A stretch of 64,000 nt of DNA from Clostridia bacterium (GCA_017540175.1 JAFYBN010000057.1:18573-82572); one strand, 5' to 3'; counted from the first letter of the stretch, positions 8,253-16,019 are shown. Made by a program: numbers and translations. Notes: generated from the letters alone by a model not told the origin.

Positions 8253-8948
8253 TCAGTTTGCCGTCTTGACCATTGCGTAGCGGAGCACGCGGTCGCCGTA
8301 GAGATAGCCCTGCTGGAGCACCTCCACGATCTCGCCTTCCCCGTGTTCCTCGTCCTCCACGTGCATGACGGCGTTGTGCAGGGCGGGGTCGAATTTGTCG
8401 CCCGGCTCGCCGAACGCTTTGATGCCGAGCTTTTCGAGCGTATCGGGCAGCTTTGAGAGGATCATCGAGAGCCCCTCCGCGATCTTTTCGGGATCGCCGC
8501 CCGCGTATTTCGCGGCGTACTGCAGGTTGTCGATGATGGGGAGGATGCCGCCGAGGGTATCCGACACCGCCGACGCGTAGACCTGCGCTCGCTCGCTCTG
8601 GGTGCGCTTGCGGAAATTGTCGTATTCCGCCGCGAGCCTCAGGAGTCTCTCATCCAGCTCCGCGGCGTGTTTCTGAGCCGCATCGAGGGATTTCTTCGTG
8701 TCCTCCAGCTCTCTTCTGAGCTTTTTGAACTCCGAGCGCTTCGGCTTTTTGCCGTCGTCCGCAGCCTCGTCCTCTTCGTGGGGACACTCCGTTTCCGCGG
8801 CCTTTTCGGACGCGTTTGCGCTTTCCGTGTCGGGCTCCCCGCCGGATTTCTGCTCCTGCCCGTCATCGGGCTCGGTTTCCGGCAGTTTCGTTTCCTCCGG
8901 CGCGTCCGCGGCGGGGGCGGCGTCGGGAGTCTTTTTTTCTTCTGTCAT
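8253..8948 (-). CDS. grpE: Nucleotide exchange factor GrpE
   Basis: 231 residues. GrpE releases ADP from DnaK. The first ~85 residues are acidic and low-complexity (Glu/Pro/Ala). Then comes the long dimerising coiled coil (about 90-140, RLAAEYDNFRKRTQSE at its end) and the beta-domain with GDKFDPALHNAVMHVE and GYLYGDRVLRYAMVKT, the GrpE signature near the C-terminus. The acidic N-terminal extension is longer than usual but within family range. It lies between hrcA and dnaK. Confidence 0.98.
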   Translation of the reverse strand: MTEEKKTPDAAPAADAPEETKLPETEPDDGQEQKSGGEPDTESANASEKAAETECPHEEDEAADDGKKPKRSEFKKLRRELEDTKKSLDAAQKHAAELDERLLRLAAEYDNFRKRTQSERAQVYASAVSDTLGGILPIIDNLQYAAKYAGGDPEKIAEGLSMILSKLPDTLEKLGIKAFGEPGDKFDPALHNAVMHVEDEEHGEGEIVEVLQQGYLYGDRVLRYAMVKTAN

Positions 8949-9001
8949 AATGCGTTACCCGCTTTCCAAGATGATATCCGCTCCGCACTCCAGGGGGCAG
9001 G

Positions 9002-10066
9002 CTAACCGGAATTGCGGTCGCCGTGCGGACGGTTCAGAACCTCCGTGACGCCGCTCGTCAGGCTTGTGACGGTGGCGATGACCTTCCTGTAATCCATGCG
9101 GGTCGGCCCGATGATGCCGATGGCGCCCACGGGTTTTCCGTTCTGCCGGATGGTCTGGAAGATGAGGGTGGAATTGTCCATGACCTTCACGAGGTTCTCA
9201 CTTCCGATGTAGATCTGGACCCGGTCGTCGTGCTGCGCTTCTTCCGACAGCACCTCGAGCAGATCGTCCTTCTTTTCGAACAGGGCGAGCAGCTCGCGGA
9301 GTCTGCCGAGATCGTAATAGTCCGGGTAGGCGAGAAGCCGGTCGATGCCCTCGAACCTCAGCTCGCCGCCGTCGAAGAGGGAGATCACCTCGCAAACCGA
9401 TTTCACGACCGGCGCGACGAGGTAATCATATCCGCCCATCATGCGCTCCATCTCCATCATGAGAGGAAGCGTGATCTCCGACGCCGTGATGCCGGTGAGC
9501 TTCAGATTCAGCGCCGCGGCAAGGCGGACGGTCGCGTCCATCGAGATCGTGCTCGAGGAGCGGATGTATTTCGTCTTGACGATGCTGCCGATGAGCATGA
9601 TGAGCACCGCCGTGTGGTCGTCGATGCGCATGATCTCGAACCGCTGTACCGTGACGCGCGGCTGACGGGGCTTCAGGGAGAGGGCGGTGTAGTTCGTCAG
9701 ACGGGACGCAAGGGTGACGGCGGTCTGCATGATGCTGTCAAGCTCCTGCTGCTTTTGCCGCAGCCCCTCTCTGAGCGTTTTGATTTCCTGCTCTGTCAGA
9801 TGATAGAGATCAAGGAGCTGGTCGACGTAGAAACGGTAGCCCGCCTCCGAGGGGACGCGCCCCGCCGAGGTGTGGGGCTGCTCGAGGTAGCCCATTTCCT
9901 CCAGCTCCGCCATTTCGTTCCGGATCGTGGCAGACGAGCAGGCGATCTGCTTGTTTTGCGTCAGGAATTTGCTGCCCACCGGCTCGCCGTTCGCGATATG
10001 CGCGTCGACGATGGCCTTCAGGATCAGTTTTTTGCGTTCGTTCAGCCCGTTTGAGCCGGCTCCCAT
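9002..10066 (-). CDS. hrcA: Heat-inducible transcription repressor HrcA
   Basis: 354 residues. HrcA represses class I heat-shock genes by binding CIRCE; its folding depends on GroEL, so heat titrates it away. The N-terminal winged helix (about 8-80) contains SKFLTQNKQIACSSATIRNEMAELEEMGYLEQPHTSAGRVPSEAGYRFYVDQL (residue range 37-89), the family signature. A GAF-like middle domain and the C-terminal IIGPTRMDYRKVIATV segment follow. A perfect-length CIRCE lies 43 bp upstream, so the gene is autoregulated together with grpE, dnaK, dnaJ and prmA. Confidence 0.98.
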   Translation of the reverse strand: MGAGSNGLNERKKLILKAIVDAHIANGEPVGSKFLTQNKQIACSSATIRNEMAELEEMGYLEQPHTSAGRVPSEAGYRFYVDQLLDLYHLTEQEIKTLREGLRQKQQELDSIMQTAVTLASRLTNYTALSLKPRQPRVTVQRFEIMRIDDHTAVLIMLIGSIVKTKYIRSSSTISMDATVRLAAALNLKLTGITASEITLPLMMEMERMMGGYDYLVAPVVKSVCEVISLFDGGELRFEGIDRLLAYPDYYDLGRLRELLALFEKKDDLLEVLSEEAQHDDRVQIYIGSENLVKVMDNSTLIFQTIRQNGKPVGAIGIIGPTRMDYRKVIATVTSLTSGVTEVLNRPHGDRNSG

Positions 10067-10108
10067 CCCTTTCGCCCCCTTTCTCCTCGATCCGTTGGTT
10101 TTTGGAGA

Positions 10109-10135
10109 TTAGCACTTTCGATGCAAGAGTGCTAA
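10109..10135. promoter_or_regulatory. CIRCE operator (HrcA binding site)
   Basis: TTAGCACTT-N9-GAGTGCTAA matches the CIRCE consensus TTAGCACTC-N9-GAGTGCTAA with one mismatch in the left arm. It lies between hrcA and its likely minus-strand promoter. Candidate promoter hexamers just upstream are TTGATT and TACATT with 17-bp spacing, or TTGACG and TGATAG with 18 bp; neither is strong. Confidence 0.97.
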
Positions 10136-10227
10136 TCTGTGCTATCAATGTACCATTTTTCGGGGCGTCAATCAAGAACATAATATGTATAAATTGTTAA
10201 TAATTAGTGAATTCGCCCGTCTGACAA

Positions 10228-10261
10228 GAAAAACGGCGGATTTGCGTTAGCATTCCGCCGT
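10228..10261 (-). terminator. Terminator after the small membrane protein gene
   Basis: On the minus strand ACGGCGGA pairs with TCCGCCGT across a 13-nt loop and is followed by TTTTTC. It closes the two-gene unit 10292-11472. Confidence 0.88.
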
Positions 10262-10291
10262 CGGGGTTGTTTAATTTGCCGGGGCAGGGGA

Positions 10292-10477
10292 TCAATCGTC
10301 GTCCTCCGGCTCGCACGGGTCTTCGGGAGCCTCGGGCGCCTGCGGTTTTTCGCCCTGTGCCTCGCGGCGCGCCTTTTCCTCAAGGGCTTCGTCGAGCGCG
10401 ATCATGGAATTTGCCGCGCAGATGATGATGAAACAGATGAACGTGAGAACGGCGAGAATGACGGAAATCTTTTTCAT
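10292..10477 (-). CDS. Small single-pass membrane protein, unknown
   Basis: 61 residues, not recognised. Residues 4-27 (ISVILAVLTFICFIIICAAN) form one membrane segment. The rest is a charged, Pro/Glu/Asp-rich tail ending in DDD. It lies 17 nt after the surface protein gene and shares its terminator, so the two are probably co-transcribed. The tail would be outside if the segment is a signal anchor. No function is proposed. Confidence 0.6.
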   Translation of the reverse strand: MKKISVILAVLTFICFIIICAANSMIALDEALEEKARREAQGEKPQAPEAPEDPCEPEDDD

Positions 10478-10494
10478 GCGTGAGATGCCTCCTT

Positions 10495-11472
10495 TTACCT
10501 GGTCTTACGGTTCGCGCGTTTTTTCTTTCCGGGCAGGGCGCAGCAGAGCATGCCGAGCGCGCCCGTCAGCGCGGCGGGCACGAGGACCGCCCCCGCCCTT
10601 TGTGCGCTGTCGCCCGTCTCCGGAGCGGCGGCGGGCTCATCCTCCTGTGGTTCCGCGGGAGAGGTTTCCGCTTCTTCCACGACCGCGGGAGGGAGGTCCG
10701 GTGCGTCCGGCGCGTCCGGTGCGTCAGCCTCGCCGGTCTTTTCGGGGTCCTCGGGGGGCTCTTCCTCCGCGGGCGCGGCTTCGACCGTGAAGGACGAGGC
10801 GTCGCCCGTCTTTTCCCCGTAGCCGCAGCCGTTGACGACCCAGACCTCGGAGACGTCGGCGGCGATGTTCCGGAAGGAAAAGCCGAAGCCGCCGGGCGGG
10901 ATCATCTGAACGGTGGAGCGTTCGAGCTCATAGGTCTCGCCGCCCGCCGACACCGTCATGAGGTGCAGGGAACCTTCCTCCACGGGGATTTTCACCGTCA
11001 CGGAGGATCCGTTCCGGATGGCGGCTGAAAGCTCGCCCGGGACGGTGAAGTCGTCGATCGATCCGTCGCCGCGAATGACGACGGCGGTGATGTTCGTCGG
11101 CTCCTCTCCGCGGCAGGTCAGAAGACAGGCGAGCGAGCCGTTTTCATGCCCGGATTCCGTGATGCGGAAGGTGAATTCGACGGTATAGGACGCGCCGTGC
11201 GCAATCTCCGGGAGAAGGAGATAGGTGCGTCCGCTCCCGGGCGCCCGCACGCGGAGTTCGCCCGCCGAAAGGTCGAGCTGCGCGTTCTCCTGCGTGAGTG
11301 TGCCGAGCTTCACGCCCGTCTCTGCGAGGCTTTCGATTTCCGAATAATCCTGATGAAAGAGGATTTGCCCGGCGGGGAGTTCACCGAAAACGGGATCGGC
11401 GGCGAAAGCGGACAGGCACAACAAAAAGGAGAGCGCTGCCGCGGCGATCAGAAACCATGCTCTGCCTCTCAT
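10495..11472 (-). CDS. Secreted surface protein with sortase-type C-terminal anchor
   Basis: 325 residues from the ATG at 11470-11472, which has GGGGGAGG 4 nt upstream; a longer in-frame extension lacks such a site. A signal peptide (1-25, WFLIAAAALSFLLCLSAFAA) leads a beta-rich domain (about 30-215) resembling carbohydrate-binding/laminin-G-like folds by pattern only. A Pro/Glu/Ala/Asp-rich linker (about 220-280) follows. The end has APETGDS, a hydrophobic stretch and KKKRANRKTR, the layout of a sortase substrate with a non-LPxTG motif. Ligand unknown. Confidence 0.7.
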   Translation of the reverse strand: MRGRAWFLIAAAALSFLLCLSAFAADPVFGELPAGQILFHQDYSEIESLAETGVKLGTLTQENAQLDLSAGELRVRAPGSGRTYLLLPEIAHGASYTVEFTFRITESGHENGSLACLLTCRGEEPTNITAVVIRGDGSIDDFTVPGELSAAIRNGSSVTVKIPVEEGSLHLMTVSAGGETYELERSTVQMIPPGGFGFSFRNIAADVSEVWVVNGCGYGEKTGDASSFTVEAAPAEEEPPEDPEKTGEADAPDAPDAPDLPPAVVEEAETSPAEPQEDEPAAAPETGDSAQRAGAVLVPAALTGALGMLCCALPGKKKRANRKTR

Positions 11473-11509
11473 AGCGCCTCCCCCATGCTGCAAGTTCATT
11501 ACCGATATT

Positions 11510-11538
11510 ATTATATTCTGATTTGCGCGCATCGTCAA
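11510..11538 (-). promoter_or_regulatory. Promoter of the surface protein gene
   Basis: On the minus strand TTGACG (11533-11538) and TATAAT (11510-11515) are spaced by 17 bp. It lies 37 bp before the start codon at 11472. Confidence 0.8.
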
Positions 11539-11625
11539 GTGGTTTTAGGCAGAATTTCGACAGAATTTTTGCTTTTTGGTGACAAGATCTTCCGTACCGC
11601 GGCAAGTCGGCTTTTTGTGCGCGAA

Positions 11626-11654
11626 CGAAAAAAGCACCGCCGAAAAAGCGGTGC
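11626..11654 (-). terminator. Terminator of tRNA-Arg(CCG)
   Basis: On the minus strand GCACCGC-TTTTTCG-GCGGTGC is followed by TTTTTTCG. It starts 7 nt after the 3' end of the tRNA. Confidence 0.92.
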
Positions 11655-11660
11655 CGCGTC

Positions 11661-11735
11661 CCCGCCCTGAGGGATTTGAACCCACGACCATCGGAATCGG
11701 AATCCGGTACTCTATCCGGGCTGAGCTAAGGGCGG
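11661..11735 (-). tRNA. tRNA-Arg (anticodon CCG)
   Basis: The 75-nt cloverleaf has a perfect acceptor stem CCGCCCT/AGGGCGG, the U8-A9 pair, D stem GCTC/GAGT, anticodon loop TTCCGAT with CCG at 34-36, a 5-nt variable loop and T loop TTCAAAT. Two stem mismatches are seen: C27-A43 in the anticodon stem and U50-U64 in the T stem. CCA is not encoded. It has its own promoter and terminator. Confidence 0.9.
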
Positions 11736-11747
11736 ATGACAAATTGT

Positions 11748-11776
11748 ATTATAGCACACGAGCGCGGATTTGTAAA
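11748..11776 (-). promoter_or_regulatory. Promoter of tRNA-Arg(CCG)
   Basis: On the minus strand TTTACA (11771-11776) and TATAAT (11748-11753) are spaced by 17 bp with an extended TG -10. The tRNA 5' end is about 13 bp downstream of the -10. Confidence 0.85.
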
Positions 11777-11873
11777 GGGTTCTTGAGAAAAAACCCGGAA
11801 ATTCGGGGAGAGATTTTTTGGGGGGGAGTCTGCCGAACCCCCTGCGGCTTGAGCGGTCTCCCTCGCTGCCCCG

Positions 11874-11902
11874 TTGCATTTTCCGGGAAAATCTGCTATA
11901 AT
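11874..11902 (+). promoter_or_regulatory. Promoter of the 5'-3' exonuclease gene
   Basis: TTGCAT (11874-11879) and TATAAT (11897-11902) are spaced by 17 bp with an extended TG -10. The spacer overlaps the palindrome TTTTCC-G-GGAAAA. Confidence 0.85.
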
Positions 11903-11935
11903 GTGGAAAACCCTTTTTTCGGGAGGAAGACCGCC

Positions 11936-12796
11936 GTGAATACCCTTCTTCTCGTCGACGGACACAACCTTCTTTTCCGCATGTTCTACGGCATGCCCGA
12001 CCAATACCGGACGCGGCGCGGGACGCGGTACAACGCGGTCTCGGGCTTCGGCTCCGCCTTGCAGAACGTCATCGCGCAGACGCGGCCCACGCACGCGCTC
12101 GTGCTGTTCGACACCGAGGAGTGCGGGGACCGGCGCAGCCTCGACGCGGAATATAAGGCGAACCGCCCGGACTGGTCCGCGGTCGCGGACGACGAGAATC
12201 CCTTCCTGCAGCTGCCCGCCATCGCGCGCCTTCTCGACGAGATCGGGATCGTTCACGCACAGGCGCGGGGATGCGAGGCGGACGACCTCATCGCGTCCTA
12301 TGCCCTCCGGGCCGGCGAGGACTGGAGAGTCCTCATCTTCTCGACCGACCGGGATTACTGGCAGCTCATTTCCGAACGCGTGAAGATCGTGGATTACCGC
12401 GGTGGGACCTGCGCCCTGCTCGGCGGGGAAGCGGTGCGGAGCCGGTTCGGCGTGGAGCCCGCGCAGTTCGCCGATTTCAAATGCCTCGTCGGCGACTCCT
12501 CCGACAACATCGCGGGCGCGGCGGGCGTGGGTCCGAAGACCGCGGCTTCCCTGCTCGGAGAATTCGGCTCCCTTGACGCCATCCTCGCCCGGCTCGACGA
12601 GATCCCGAAGGCAAAGCTGCGCGCTTCTCTTGAGGGGGCGCGGGACCGCCTTGCCCTGAACCGAAGGCTGATCCTGCTCGAGGGGAACGCGCCCCTGCCC
12701 CTGCCGCCGGACGCCGTTCTCTGCGAGCCGCGCTTCCCGCGCAATATTTTCGCACTTGCCCGCCTTGCCGCGGAGGAAACGGAGGGGGAGGAATGA
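11936..12796 (+). CDS. 5'-3' exonuclease (PolA N-terminal/FEN family)
   Basis: 286 residues, a stand-alone flap-nuclease domain without the DNA polymerase I part. It begins (V)NTLLLVDGHNLLFRMFYG, the PIN-like metal-binding start, and contains RPTHALVLFDTE, RGCEADDLIASYA, VLIFSTDRDYWQLI and FKCLVGDSSDNIAGAAGVGPKTAASLL, the helix-hairpin-helix signature. Such enzymes remove RNA primers and flaps. The reading frame is open upstream, but GTG at 11936 has GGGAGGA about 9 nt before it and lies just after a promoter. It overlaps the next gene by 4 nt. Confidence 0.9.
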   Translation: MNTLLLVDGHNLLFRMFYGMPDQYRTRRGTRYNAVSGFGSALQNVIAQTRPTHALVLFDTEECGDRRSLDAEYKANRPDWSAVADDENPFLQLPAIARLLDEIGIVHAQARGCEADDLIASYALRAGEDWRVLIFSTDRDYWQLISERVKIVDYRGGTCALLGGEAVRSRFGVEPAQFADFKCLVGDSSDNIAGAAGVGPKTAASLLGEFGSLDAILARLDEIPKAKLRASLEGARDRLALNRRLILLEGNAPLPLPPDAVLCEPRFPRNIFALARLAAEETEGEE

Positions 12797-13497
12797 GCAA
12801 AACGAAAAAAGCCTGCATCGCCGTCCTTGTTCTGAACGGCTTCGTGCTGCTCTCGACCGCGGGGGTCTGCGCGACCTTCTGCCTGCCGGGAGCGGACGGG
12901 GCGGCGAGGTTCGCCGCGTTCCACTATTACACGACGCTTTCGAACATCTTCGCCGCCCTGACCGGGATTTTCGCCGTGGCAGCGGCCGTGCGCGGGCTCA
13001 GAGGCGGGGCCGGTACCGGCGTCTGCCCCATGGGGCGCGCCGTGCGGGTCCTGCGGTTCGCGGGCTGCTCGACGGTACTGCTGACGATGGCGACCGTGTT
13101 CTTCTTCCTCGCGCCGGTCTATCACTTCATGCCCTCGCTCTTTCTCGGCGTGAACCTGTTTCTGCACATTCTGAATCCCGCCGCCTCCGTTTTGTCGTTC
13201 GTGCTGTTCGAGAGCGGGGAGGAGTTTCCCATGTCTTCGCTCGCCGCGGCGGTGATCCCCACAGCGTTCTACGGCGCGCTCTATTTCTATCAGACGCTCT
13301 TCGTCGGCCCGGACAACGGGGGTTGGGAGGATTTCTACCGCTTCAATATGGGGGGACGCTGGTACGTCTCCGCCGTTCTCATGCTCACCGCCGCACTCGC
13401 GCTCGCCGCGCTGCTGCGGTTCTGTGCGCATCGCGCGGCGAAAGCCCGGAAAAGAAGGGCGCAGTCCCGCGAATCCGGGGAGCAATCTGCCGAATAA
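12793..13497 (+). CDS. Polytopic membrane protein, Pr6Pr/AIG1-like
   Basis: 234 residues with about six membrane segments (roughly 8-30, 42-63, 88-110, 118-140, 150-170, 193-215). The motif FHYYTTLSNIFAALTG near residue 43 resembles the YxTxxSN pattern of Pr6Pr family proteins, which are distantly related to animal AIG1/FAR-17a. The substrate is unknown for bacterial members. The tail is Arg/Lys-rich and cytoplasmic. It overlaps the exonuclease stop by 4 nt (ATGA), so the two are coupled. The family call is from pattern memory. Confidence 0.6.
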   Translation: MSKTKKACIAVLVLNGFVLLSTAGVCATFCLPGADGAARFAAFHYYTTLSNIFAALTGIFAVAAAVRGLRGGAGTGVCPMGRAVRVLRFAGCSTVLLTMATVFFFLAPVYHFMPSLFLGVNLFLHILNPAASVLSFVLFESGEEFPMSSLAAAVIPTAFYGALYFYQTLFVGPDNGGWEDFYRFNMGGRWYVSAVLMLTAALALAALLRFCAHRAAKARKRRAQSRESGEQSAE

Positions 13498-13561
13498 GCG
13501 CCGAGCGTCCGCGGAGATTTCAGGGCAAAACGCCGATTCGGTTTTTCTTTGGTCAAATCGG

Positions 13562-13590
13562 TTGACACGGAACGGGCGAGGTGCTATAAT
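13562..13590 (+). promoter_or_regulatory. Promoter of the aromatic amino acid operon
   Basis: TTGACA (13562-13567) and TATAAT (13585-13590) are both perfect consensus with a 17-bp spacer and an extended TG -10. Transcription should start near 13598, about 45 nt before the leader peptide. Confidence 0.92.
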
Positions 13591-13642
13591 ATGAAAAAAT
13601 ATGCAGGCTCGCCGCATACGCGCCGCCGGGAAGGATAGAATC

Positions 13643-13717
13643 ATGATGAGAACGCTTTTTGCTTCCGCTCGATTTTATTCCTATTATTTTGCCCCGAAGA
13701 GGCATTCGGTCGGCTGA
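13643..13717 (+). CDS. pheA leader peptide (aromatic-rich, attenuator)
   Basis: 24 codons, ATG at 13643 to TGA at 13715-13717, with AAGGA 7 nt upstream of the ATG. The core is Phe-Tyr-Ser-Tyr-Tyr-Phe (codons TTT TAT TCC TAT TAT TTT, 13673-13690), preceded by Leu-Phe. Six of its 24 residues are Phe or Tyr. It lies between a consensus promoter and a terminator ahead of pheA. It has no resemblance to a functional protein. I read it as a ribosome-stalling leader peptide reporting charged tRNA-Phe and tRNA-Tyr, comparable in logic to enterobacterial pheL. Confidence 0.88.
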   Translation: MMRTLFASARFYSYYFAPKRHSVG

Positions 13718-13830
13718 GCCGTATGAGGTAGCGCCGCGGATGCCCTTCGGTTTTCTGCGGTCGGGTCGAATCTTCCGGATATCCGAACATCGGACGCAGA
13801 AAACGGGTGACGCTGGTTTCTGCGTTTTTT
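13694..13830 (+). promoter_or_regulatory. Transcription attenuator of the pheA-aro operon (1:2, 2:3 and 3:4 stems)
   Basis: Segment 1 CCGAAG-A-GGCAT (13694-13705, inside the leader ORF) pairs with ATGCCCTTCGG (13740-13750), 11 bp with one bulge. Segment 2 GTTTTCTGCG (13750-13759) pairs perfectly with segment 3 CGCAGAAAAC (13795-13804), the antiterminator. Segment 3 ACGCAGAAA (13794-13802) pairs with segment 4 TTTCTGCGT (13817-13825) before a T6 tract, the terminator. The 2:3 and 3:4 stems are mutually exclusive. A ribosome stalled at the Phe/Tyr codons masks segment 1 and frees segment 2 for antitermination. No T-box core motif is present. Confidence 0.88.
13794..13830 (+). terminator. Attenuator terminator hairpin upstream of pheA
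   Basis: ACGCAGAAA/TTTCTGCGT, 9 bp with a 14-nt loop, is followed by T6 (13825-13830). It is intrinsic in form and lies 67 nt upstream of the pheA start. Confidence 0.88.
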
Positions 13831-13896
13831 ATGTGTCATGAGTTCTTTGCGGGTTTTCCCCGAGAAAGCCGCACACCCCTTATTTCGGAGGTCAAA

Positions 13897-14991
13897 ATGA
13901 ACGAGCTTGAGCAAGCGCGATCCGTTATTTCCGAGGCGGACGCCGAGATCGCGCGGCTGTTTGAAAAGCGGATGGCTGCCGTCGCCGCGGTTGCCGCTTA
14001 CAAAAAGGAACGGGGGCTCGCCGTGTACGATCCCGCGCGGGAGGACGAGCTCATCCGCATGGGTTCCGCGCGGATCACGGATCCCGCGCTCAGGGCATAC
14101 TATGTGAAATTCCTCTCCGACACGATGGCGACCTCCCGGGCGTATCAGAGAGAGCTGATCTCCGGCGCGCGGGTCGCGTTCGCGGGCGTCCCCGGGGCGT
14201 TTGCCGAGCTTGCCGCGCGGGAATGCTTCCCGGAGGGCGAGCTCGTACCCGAGCCGGATTTCGCCGCCGCGTATCAGGCGGTGTTCGACGGGGACTGCGA
14301 CTGCGCGGTGCTTCCCATCGAAAACAGCTTCGCGGGGGAGGTCGGCGCAGTCACGGACCTGCTTTTCTCCGGCTCCCTCAATATCAACCGCGTGCTCGAC
14401 CTCGCCGTCGTGCAGAATCTGCTCGGCATCCCCGGCGCGTCGGTCGGCGACATCAAAACGGTGTACAGCCACCCGCAGGCGCTCAGTCAGTGCGCCGCGT
14501 GGCTGAAGGAGCGGGGCATCGAGCTGCGCGAGTCGGCGAACACCGCCCTTGCCGCCCGTCACGTCGCCTCGCTCGGGGACAAGAGCGTCGCCGCCGTGGG
14601 TACCGAAAACGCCGCGGTGCTCTACGGGCTCGAGGTGCTCGAAAAGGGCATCAACGACAGCGCACAGAACACGACCCGGTTCGCCGTGCTCTCCCGGACG
14701 GAAAACGACACGCCGGGGCGGGAGGACGACAATTTCTTCCTCGTCTTCTCCGTCAAGAACCAGGCGGGCTCGCTCGCGGAGGCGGTGAGCATCATCGGGC
14801 GGCACGGCTACAACCTGCGCTCCCTGCATTCCAGACCGCTCAAGACCCTGCTCTGGAAATACTACTTCTACATCGAAGGCGAGGGCAATATCCGCTCGGC
14901 GAACGGGCGCGCCATGCTCGAAGAGCTTGCCGGCGTGTGCGACCGGCTCAAGCTCGTGGGCTCCTACCCCGCCGGAGGGAGGCAGGCATGA
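13897..14991 (+). CDS. pheA: Bifunctional chorismate mutase/prephenate dehydratase
   Basis: 364 residues. It converts chorismate to prephenate and on to phenylpyruvate for Phe synthesis. An AroQ-class chorismate mutase domain (1-90) has the catalytic Arg/Lys pattern (FEKRMAAVAAVAAYKKERG). The prephenate dehydratase domain (about 92-270) shows FAGVPGAFAELAA, LPIENSFAGEV and the NTTRFAVL motif. A C-terminal ACT domain (about 285-355, FSVKNQAGSLAEAV...SLHSRP) should give feedback inhibition by Phe. The ATG at 13897 has GGAGG 5 nt upstream; the frame is open further upstream but runs into the attenuator. It overlaps aroB by 4 nt. Confidence 0.97.
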   Translation: MNELEQARSVISEADAEIARLFEKRMAAVAAVAAYKKERGLAVYDPAREDELIRMGSARITDPALRAYYVKFLSDTMATSRAYQRELISGARVAFAGVPGAFAELAARECFPEGELVPEPDFAAAYQAVFDGDCDCAVLPIENSFAGEVGAVTDLLFSGSLNINRVLDLAVVQNLLGIPGASVGDIKTVYSHPQALSQCAAWLKERGIELRESANTALAARHVASLGDKSVAAVGTENAAVLYGLEVLEKGINDSAQNTTRFAVLSRTENDTPGREDDNFFLVFSVKNQAGSLAEAVSIIGRHGYNLRSLHSRPLKTLLWKYYFYIEGEGNIRSANGRAMLEELAGVCDRLKLVGSYPAGGRQA

Positions 14992-16019
14992 GGGAAAGCT
15001 ATTTGGCCGGCGGACGGCGGACCACGATCAGCGCGGAAAGAGGCGCGATTCGCCGCCTCGCGGAGAACGGATTTGATCTCGGCCGCCGCGTGCTCGTCGT
15101 GACGGACGACGGCGTGCCGTCCGCGTATGCCGAATCGGTCGCCGGGCAGGCAAAGGAGGCGCGCCTGTGTGTCATTCCGCACGGGGAGAGCTCGAAATGC
15201 TTTGCCGTGCTCGAAAATCTGCTCGCCGAGCTGGTCCGCGGGGGATTTGACCGGCACGACTGCGTTCTTGCCGTGGGCGGGGGCGTGGTCGGCGATCTCG
15301 CGGGATTCGCGGCGGCGACCTATATGCGGGGGATCGATTTTTACAATGTCCCCACGACCCTGCTCGCCGCGGTGGATTCCTCCGTGGGCGGCAAGACCGC
15401 GATCGATTTCATGGGGTGCAAAAACATCGTCGGGGCGTTCCACCAGCCGCGCTCCGTTCTGATCGACCCGGACGTCTTCGGGACGCTCCCGGACCGTCAG
15501 TGGCGGTGCGGGCTCGCCGAGGCGTTCAAAATGGCTCTGACCTGCGACCGGGAAACCTTTGAGATGTTCGAGGGATTTGACTCTCTCGACGACGCGAAGG
15601 CCGCCGTCGAAGAAGTCGTCGCGCGGGCGGTCCGGGTGAAAAAAGCCGTGGTGGAGGCGGACGAGCGGGAAGCGCGCCTGCGCAAGGTGCTCAATTTCGG
15701 GCATACCCTCGGTCACGCGATCGAAAGCGCGGCGGGCGGGAAACTGCTCCACGGGGAATGCGTCGCGCTCGGGATGCTGCCGATGTGCGCGACGGACCTC
15801 CGTGTCCGCGTCGAAAAGGTGCTCGACAGGCTCGGGCTCCCCACGCGCTGCGGCTTCCGGGCAGAGGAGCTGAGAGAAGCTCTCATGCACGACAAAAAAA
15901 GCGCCGGGGAGAAAATCGACGCGGTGCTTTCGGAGGAGGCTGGGACGTATCTGCTGTGCCCCCTCGCGCCGGAAGAACTGCTCGGACGGTACCGGGCGAC
16001 CTTTGAGGAGGAACTGTGA
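14988..16019 (+). CDS. aroB: 3-dehydroquinate synthase
   Basis: 343 residues. It makes 3-dehydroquinate from DAHP with NAD and a divalent metal, step 2 of the shikimate pathway. Motifs: AVGGGVVGDLAGFAAATYMRG (NAD loop, about 93-113), PTTLLAAVDSSVGGKTAID, CGLAEAFKMAL with the metal-binding Glu, and NFGHTLGHAIES with the metal-binding His. The ATG at 14988 overlaps the pheA stop as ATGA, so it is translationally coupled. It overlaps the aroC start region at its end. Confidence 0.98.
   Translation: MRESYLAGGRRTTISAERGAIRRLAENGFDLGRRVLVVTDDGVPSAYAESVAGQAKEARLCVIPHGESSKCFAVLENLLAELVRGGFDRHDCVLAVGGGVVGDLAGFAAATYMRGIDFYNVPTTLLAAVDSSVGGKTAIDFMGCKNIVGAFHQPRSVLIDPDVFGTLPDRQWRCGLAEAFKMALTCDRETFEMFEGFDSLDDAKAAVEEVVARAVRVKKAVVEADEREARLRKVLNFGHTLGHAIESAAGGKLLHGECVALGMLPMCATDLRVRVEKVLDRLGLPTRCGFRAEELREALMHDKKSAGEKIDAVLSEEAGTYLLCPLAPEELLGRYRATFEEEL

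Noticed and set aside
13598-13896. T-box riboswitch before pheA
   Set aside because: I looked for the conserved T-box core and the antiterminator motif and found none. The leader peptide and exclusive stems explain the region.
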